Shown: piece after piece, positions 58,001 through 64,000 of the stretch
Layout: each line of letters opens with the position of its first letter
Numbering within the stretch: position 1 is the first letter of the stretch
DNA from: Trichopria drosophilae
Lineage: Eukaryota > Arthropoda > Insecta > Hymenoptera > Diapriidae
Length of the DNA stretch: 64,000 bases
Direction: 5' to 3'
Assembly: GCA_030407085.1 (NCBI GenBank)
Contig: JAQOWT010000019.1
Coordinates: forward strand, 40,439 to 104,438
Program-made: the position numbers and the translations under genes
The notes under the pieces: model-generated
Told to the model about the DNA's origin: nothing
What the model saw: the letters and a program-made list of their open reading frames with translations, nothing else
Database searches by the model: none

Positions 58001-61000
58001 AGGAAGACATCGCTGGAGGGGGAAGAATGTCTGAAAACGATGAAAATTACAAACAACGGTTAATAACTGTTCCAATTTTAGTTAGCCCACTCGTTTTATT
58101 TTTCGAATAGTTAATAATGATGGCAATGAGTAATAATGTCGATTTTGAAAAAAATCGGATGACAGGAAGACATCGCTGGAGGGGGAAGAATGTCTGAAAA
58201 CGATGAAAATTACAAACAACGGGTAATCAAAGTTGCAATTTTAGTTAGCCCACTCGTTTTATTTTTCGAATTGTTAATAATGATGGCAATGATTAATAAT
58301 GTCGATTTTGAAAAAAATCGGATGACAGGAAGGCATCGCTGGAGGGGGAAGAATGTCGAAAAACGATGAAAATTACAAACAACGGGTAATAAAAGTTGCA
58401 ATTTTAGTTAGCCCACTCGTTTTATTTTTCGAATAGTTAATAATGATGGCAATGATTAATAATGTCGATTTTGAAAAAAATCGGATGACAGGAAGGCATC
58501 GCTGGAGGGGGAAGAATGTCGAAAAACGATGAAAATTACAAACAACGGTTAATAACTGTTCCAATTTTAGTTAGCCCACTCGTTTTATTTTTCGAATAGT
58601 TAATAATGATGGCAATGAGTAATATTGTCGAATTTAAAAAAAATCGGATGACAGGAAGGCATCGCTGGAGGGGGAAGAATGTCGAAAAACGATGAAAATT
58701 ACAAACAACGGTTAATAACTGTTCCAATTTTAGTTAGCCCACTCTTTTTATTTTTCGAATAGTTAATAATGATGGCAATGATTAATAATGTCGATTTTGA
58801 AAAAAATCGGATGACAGGAAGGCATCGCTGGAGGGGGAAGAATGTCGAAAAACGATGAAAATTACAAACAACGGTTAATAACTGTTCCAATTTTAGTTAG
58901 CCCACTCTTTTTATTTTTCGAATAGTTAATAATGATGGCAATGATTAATAATGTCGATTTTGAAAAAAATCGGATGACAGGAAGGCATCGCTGGAGGGGG
59001 AAGAATGTCGAAAAACGATGAAAATTACAAACAACGGTTAATAACTGTTCCAATTTTAGTTAGCCCACTCGTTTTATTTTTCGAATAGTTAATAATGATG
59101 GCAATGAGTAATATTGTCGAATTTAAAAAAAGTCGGATGACAGGAAGGCATCGCTGGAGGGGGAAGAATGTCGAAAAACGATGAAAATTACAAACAACGG
59201 TTAATAACTGTTCCAATTTTAGTTAGCCCACTCGTTTTATTTTTCGAATAGTTAATAATGATGGCAATGATTAATAATGTCGATTTTGAAAAAAATCGGA
59301 TGACAGGAAGGCATCGCTGGAGGGGGAAGAATGTCGAAAAACGATGAAAATTACAAACAACGGGTAATAAAAGTTGCAATTTTAGTTAGCCCACTTGTTT
59401 TATTTTTCGAATAGTTAATAATGATGGCAATGAGTAATATTGTCGAATTTAAAAAAAGTCGGATGACAGGAAGGCATCGCTGGAGGGGGAAGAATGTCTG
59501 AAAACGATGAAAATTACAAACAACGGTTAATAACTGTTCCAATTTTAGTTAGCCCAATCGTTTTATTTTTCGAATAGTTAATAATGATGGCAATGAGTAA
59601 TAATGTCGATTTTGAAAAAAATCGGATGACAGGAAGACATCGCTGGATGGGGAAGAATGTCTGAAAACGATGAAAATTACAAACAACGGTTAATAACTGT
59701 TCCAATTTTAGTTAGCCCACTCGTTTTATTTTTCGAATAGTTAATAATGATGGCAATGATTAATAATGTCGATTTTGAAAAAAATCGGATGACAGGAAGG
59801 CATCGCTGGAGGGGGAAGAATGTCGAAAAACGATGAAAATTACAAACAACGGGTAATAAAAGTTGCAATTTTAGTTAGCCCACTCGTTTTATTTTTCGAC
59901 CAGTTAATAATGATGGCAATAAGTAATATTGTCAATTTTGAAAAAAATCGGGTGACAGGTAGGCACCGCTGGAGGGGGAAGAATGTCGAAAAACGATGAA
60001 AATTACAAACAACGGGTAATAAAAGTTGCAATTTTAGTTAGCCCACTCGTTTTATTTTTCGAATAGTTAATAATGATGGCAATGAGTAATATTGTCGAAT
60101 TTAAAAAAAGTCGGATGACAGGAAGGCATCGCTGGAGGGGGAAGAATGTCGAAAACCGCTGAAAATGATAAACAACGGTTAATAACTGTTCCAATTTTAG
60201 TTAGCCCACTCTTTTTATTTTTCAAATAATTAATAATCATGACAATAAGTAATATTGTCGATTTCGAAAAAAATCAGGTGAAAGGAAGGCATCGTTGGAG
60301 GGGGAAGAACGTCGAAAAACGATGAAAATTACAAACAACGGTTAATAACTGTTCCAATTTTAGTTAGCCCACTTTTTTTATTTTTCGAATAGTTAATAAT
60401 AATGGCAATGATTAATAATGTCGATTTTGAAAAAAATCGGATGACAGGAAGGCATCGCTGGAGGGGGAAGAATGTCGAAAACCGCTGAAAATCATAAACA
60501 ACGGTTAATAACTGTTCCAATTTTAGTTAGCCCACTCGTTTTATTTTTCGAATAGTTAATAATGATGGCAGTGAGTAATATTGTCGAATTTAAAAAAAAT
60601 CGGATGACAGGAAGACATCGCTGGAGGGGGAAGAATGTCTGGAAAACGATGAAAATTACAAACAACGGTTAATAACTGTTCCAATTTTAGTTAGCCCACT
60701 CGTTTTATTTTTCCAATAGTTAATAATGATGGCAATGAGTAATATTGTCGAATTTAAAAAAAGTCGGATGACAGGAAGACATCGCTGGAGGGGGAAGAAT
60801 GTCGAAAAACGATGAAAATTACAAACAACGGTTAATAACTGTTCCAATTTTAGTTAGCCCACTCGTTTTATTTTTCGAATAGTTAATAATGATGGCAATG
60901 ATTAATATTGTCAATTTTGAAAAAAATCGGGTGACAGGTAGGCACCGCTGGAGGGGGAAGAATGTCGAAAAACGATGAAAATTACAAACAACGGTTAATA

Positions 61001-64000
61001 ACTGTTCCAATTTTAGTTAGCCCACTCGTTTTATTTTTCTAATAGTTAATAATGATGGCAATGAGTAATATTGTCGAATTTAAAAAAAGTCGGATGACAG
61101 GAAGGCATCGCTGGAGGGGGAAGAATGTCGAAAAACGATGAAAATTACAAACAACGGTTAATAACTGTTCCAATTTTAGTTAGCCCACTCGTTTTATTTT
61201 TCGAATAGTTAATAATGATGGCAATGAGTAATAATGTCGATTTTGAAAAAAATCGGATGACAGGAAGACATCGCTGGATGGGGAAGAATGTCTGAAAACG
61301 ATGAAAATTACAAACAACGGTTAATAACTGTTCCAATTTTAGTTAGCCCACTCGTTTTATTTTTCGAATAGTTAATAATGATGGCAATGAGTAATAATGT
61401 CGATTTTGAAAAAAATCGGATGACAGGAAGACATCGCTGGATGGGGAAGAATGTCTGAAAACGATGAAAATTACAAACAACGGTTAATAACTGTTCCAAT
61501 TTTAGTTAGCCCACTCGTTTTATTTTTCGAATAGTTAATAATGATGGCAATGATTAATAATGTCGATTTTGAAAAAAATCGGATGACAGGAAGGCATCGC
61601 TGGAGAGGGAAGAATGTCGAAAAACGATGAAAATTACAAACAACGGGTAATAAAAGTTGCAATTTTAGTTAGCCCACTCGTTTTAATTTTCGAATAATTA
61701 ATAATGATGACAATGAGTAATATTGTCCAATTTAAAAAAAGTCGGATGACAGGAAGGCATCGCTGGAGGGGGAAAAATGTCGAAAAACGATGAAAATTAC
61801 AAACATCGGTTAATAACTGTTCCAATTTTAGTTAGCCCACTCTTTTTATTTTTCGAATAGTTAATAATGATGGCAATGAGTAATAATGTCGATTTTGAAA
61901 AAAATCGGATGACAGGAAGACATCGCTGGATGGGGAAGAATGTCTGAAAACGATGAAAATTACAAACAACGGTTAATAACTGTTCCAATTTTAGTTAGCC
62001 CACTCGTTTTATTTTTCGAATAGTTAATAATGATGGCAATGATTAATAATGTCGATTTTGAAAAAAATCGGATGACAGGAAGGCATCGCTGGAGGGGAAG
62101 AATATCGAAAAACGATGAAAATTACAAACAACGGGTAATAACTGTTCCAATTTTAGTTAGCCCACTCGTTTTATTTTTCGAATAGTTAATAATGATGGCA
62201 ATGAGTAATATTGTCGAATTTAAAAAAAATCGGATGACAGGAAGGCATCGCTGGAGGGGGAAGAATGTCGAAAAACGATGAAAATTACAAACAACGGTTA
62301 ATAACTGTTCCAATTTTAGTTAGCCCACTCGTTTTATTTTTCGAATAGTTAATAATGATGGCAATGATTAATAATGTCGATTTTGAAAAAAATCGGATGA
62401 CAGGAAGGCATCGCTGGAGGGGGAAGAATGTCGAAAAACGATGAAAATTACAAACAACGGTTAATAACTGTTCCAATTTTAGTTAGCCCACTCGTTTTAT
62501 TTTTCGAATAGTTAATAATGATGGCAATGAGTAATAATGTCGATTTTGAAAAAAATCGGATGACAGGAAGACATCGCTGGAGGGGGAAGAATGTCTGAAA
62601 ACGATGAAAATTACAAACAACGGTTAATAACTGTTCCAATTTTAGTTAGCCCACTCGTTTTATTTTTCCAATAGTTAATAATGATGGCAATAAGTAATAT
62701 TGTCGAATTTAAAAAAAGTCGGATGACAGGAAGACATCGCTGGAGGGGGAAGAATGTCGAAAAACGCTGAAAATGACAAACAACTGTTAATAACTGTTCC
62801 AATTTTAGTTAGCCCACTCGTTTTACTTTCCGAATAGTTAATAATGATGGCAATGAGTAATATTATCGATTTTGTAAAAAATCGGATGACAGGAAGACAT
62901 CGCTAGAGGGGGAAGAATGTCGAAAAACGCTGAAAATGACAAACAACGGTTAATAACTGTTCCAATTTTAGTTAGCCCACTCGTTTTATTTTTCGAATAG
63001 TTAATAATGATGGCAATGAGTAATATTGTCGAATTTAAAAAAAGTCGGATAACAGGAAGGCATCGCTGGAGGGGGAAGAATGTCTGAAAACGATGAAAAT
63101 TACAAACAACGGTTAATAACTGTTCCAATTTTAGTTAGCCCAATCGTTTTATTTTTCAAATAGTTAATAATGATGGCAATGAGTAATACTGTCGATTTTG
63201 AAAAAAATCGGGTGACAGGTAGGCACCGCTGGAGGGGGAAGAATGTCGAAAAACGATGAAAATTACAAACAACGGGTAATAAAAGTTGCAATTTTAGTTA
63301 GCCCACTCGTTTTATTTTTCGAATTGTTAATAATGATGGCAATGATTAATAATGTCGATTTTGAAAAAAATCGGATGACAGGAAGGCATCGCTGGAGGGG
63401 GAAGAATGTCGAAAAACGATGAAAATTACAAACAACGGTTAATAACTGTTCCAATTTTAGTTAGCCCACTCGTTTTATTTTTCCAATAGTTAATAATGAT
63501 GGCAATAAGTAATATTGTCGAATTTAAAAAAAGTCGGATGATAGGAAGACATCGCTGGAGGGGGAAGAATGTCGAAAAACGCTGAAAATGACAAACAACG
63601 GTTAATAACTGTTCCAATTTTAGTTAGCCCACTCGTTTTATTTTTCGAATAGTTAATAATGATGGCAATGAGTAATATTGTCGATTTTGTAAAAAATCGG
63701 ATGACAGGAAGACATCGCTGGAGGGGGAAGAATGTCGAAAAACGCTGAAAATGACAAACAACGGTTAATAACTGTTCCAATTTTAGTTAGCCCACTCGTT
63801 TTATTTTTCGAATAGTTAATAATGATGGCAATGAGTAATATTGTCGAATTTAAAAAAAGTCGGATGACAGGAAGACATCGCTGGAGGGGGAAGAATGTCG
63901 AAAAACGCTGAAAATGACAAACAACTGTTAATAACTGTTCCAATTTTAGTTAGCCCACTCGTTTTATTTTTTGAATTGTTAATGATGATGGCAATGAGTA
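55051..64000 (-). repeat. Satellite B array, 163-bp monomers, minus orientation
   Basis: About 55 monomers of the same family as 33656-49848, now on the minus strand, running off the window end. Several monomers carry a variant in which the usual GTTATTAACCG is replaced by TTTATTACCCG (for example the units ending at 55469, 56121, 57749, 58401, 59379 and 61662). I do not see this variant in the plus array, so the two arrays are not simple mirror copies. No genes are seen. Confidence 0.95.

Noticed and set aside
33656..64000. Rows of 63- and 96-codon frames in satellite B, looking like a large family of small similar proteins
   Set aside because: They recur every 163 bp, overlap each other, follow the monomer on whichever strand it lies, and have no start context or flanking signals. 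They are by-products of a tandem repeat.

Overview
The window is eukaryotic heterochromatin, most likely from an insect. It consists of two unrelated AT-rich satellite families and one Ty3/Gypsy-type LTR retrotransposon. There are no bacterial-style operons and no recognisable single-copy host gene. The element is rich in CpG, uses a TATA plus TCAGT-type initiator, and has an 82-bp putative intron. These fit an arthropod with little CpG methylation, but the species cannot be named from sequence alone.

Layout: (1) 1-7158, satellite A in minus orientation. (2) 7159-18729, satellite A in plus orientation, including a 12-monomer, 1,680-bp higher-order repeat present three times in tandem. (3) 18730-29098, a 10.4-kb LTR retrotransposon with a CAAT target-site duplication inserted into satellite A. 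(4) 29099-33154, satellite A resumes in phase. (5) 33155-33659, a strictly 16-bp-periodic (C15A)n tract. (6) 33656-49848, about 99 monomers of 163-bp satellite B in plus orientation. (7) 49849 to about 55050, a low-quality-looking, G-depleted zone that grades into noisy minus-strand satellite B. (8) About 55050-64000, about 55 clean satellite B monomers in minus orientation. Each family is therefore arranged as an inverted pair of arrays.

The retroelement is the only gene-bearing part. In order it has a 659-bp 5' LTR, a tRNA-Leu-type primer binding site, a short signal-peptide-like exon ending in a strong splice donor, gag with two CCHC knuckles, a textbook -1 frameshift signal (T TTA AAC, 6-nt spacer, 11-bp perfect stem), and a very long pol. 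Pol encodes protease, RT and RNase H, then a charged linker with an OTU-like cysteine protease domain, then integrase. Two in-frame stops (TAA at 23296-23298, TGA at 25795-25797) break this copy.

No env reading frame is visible after integrase. That space instead holds a putative two-exon antisense gene with good splice and polyadenylation signals. The 3' LTR matches the 5' LTR only over its last 165 bp, which is not expected for a simple insertion. The best candidates for something little described are the OTU-bearing pol, the antisense spliced frame and the mismatched LTRs. The (C15A)n tract and the 49.8-55 kb zone must first be cleared as assembly or base-calling artefacts.
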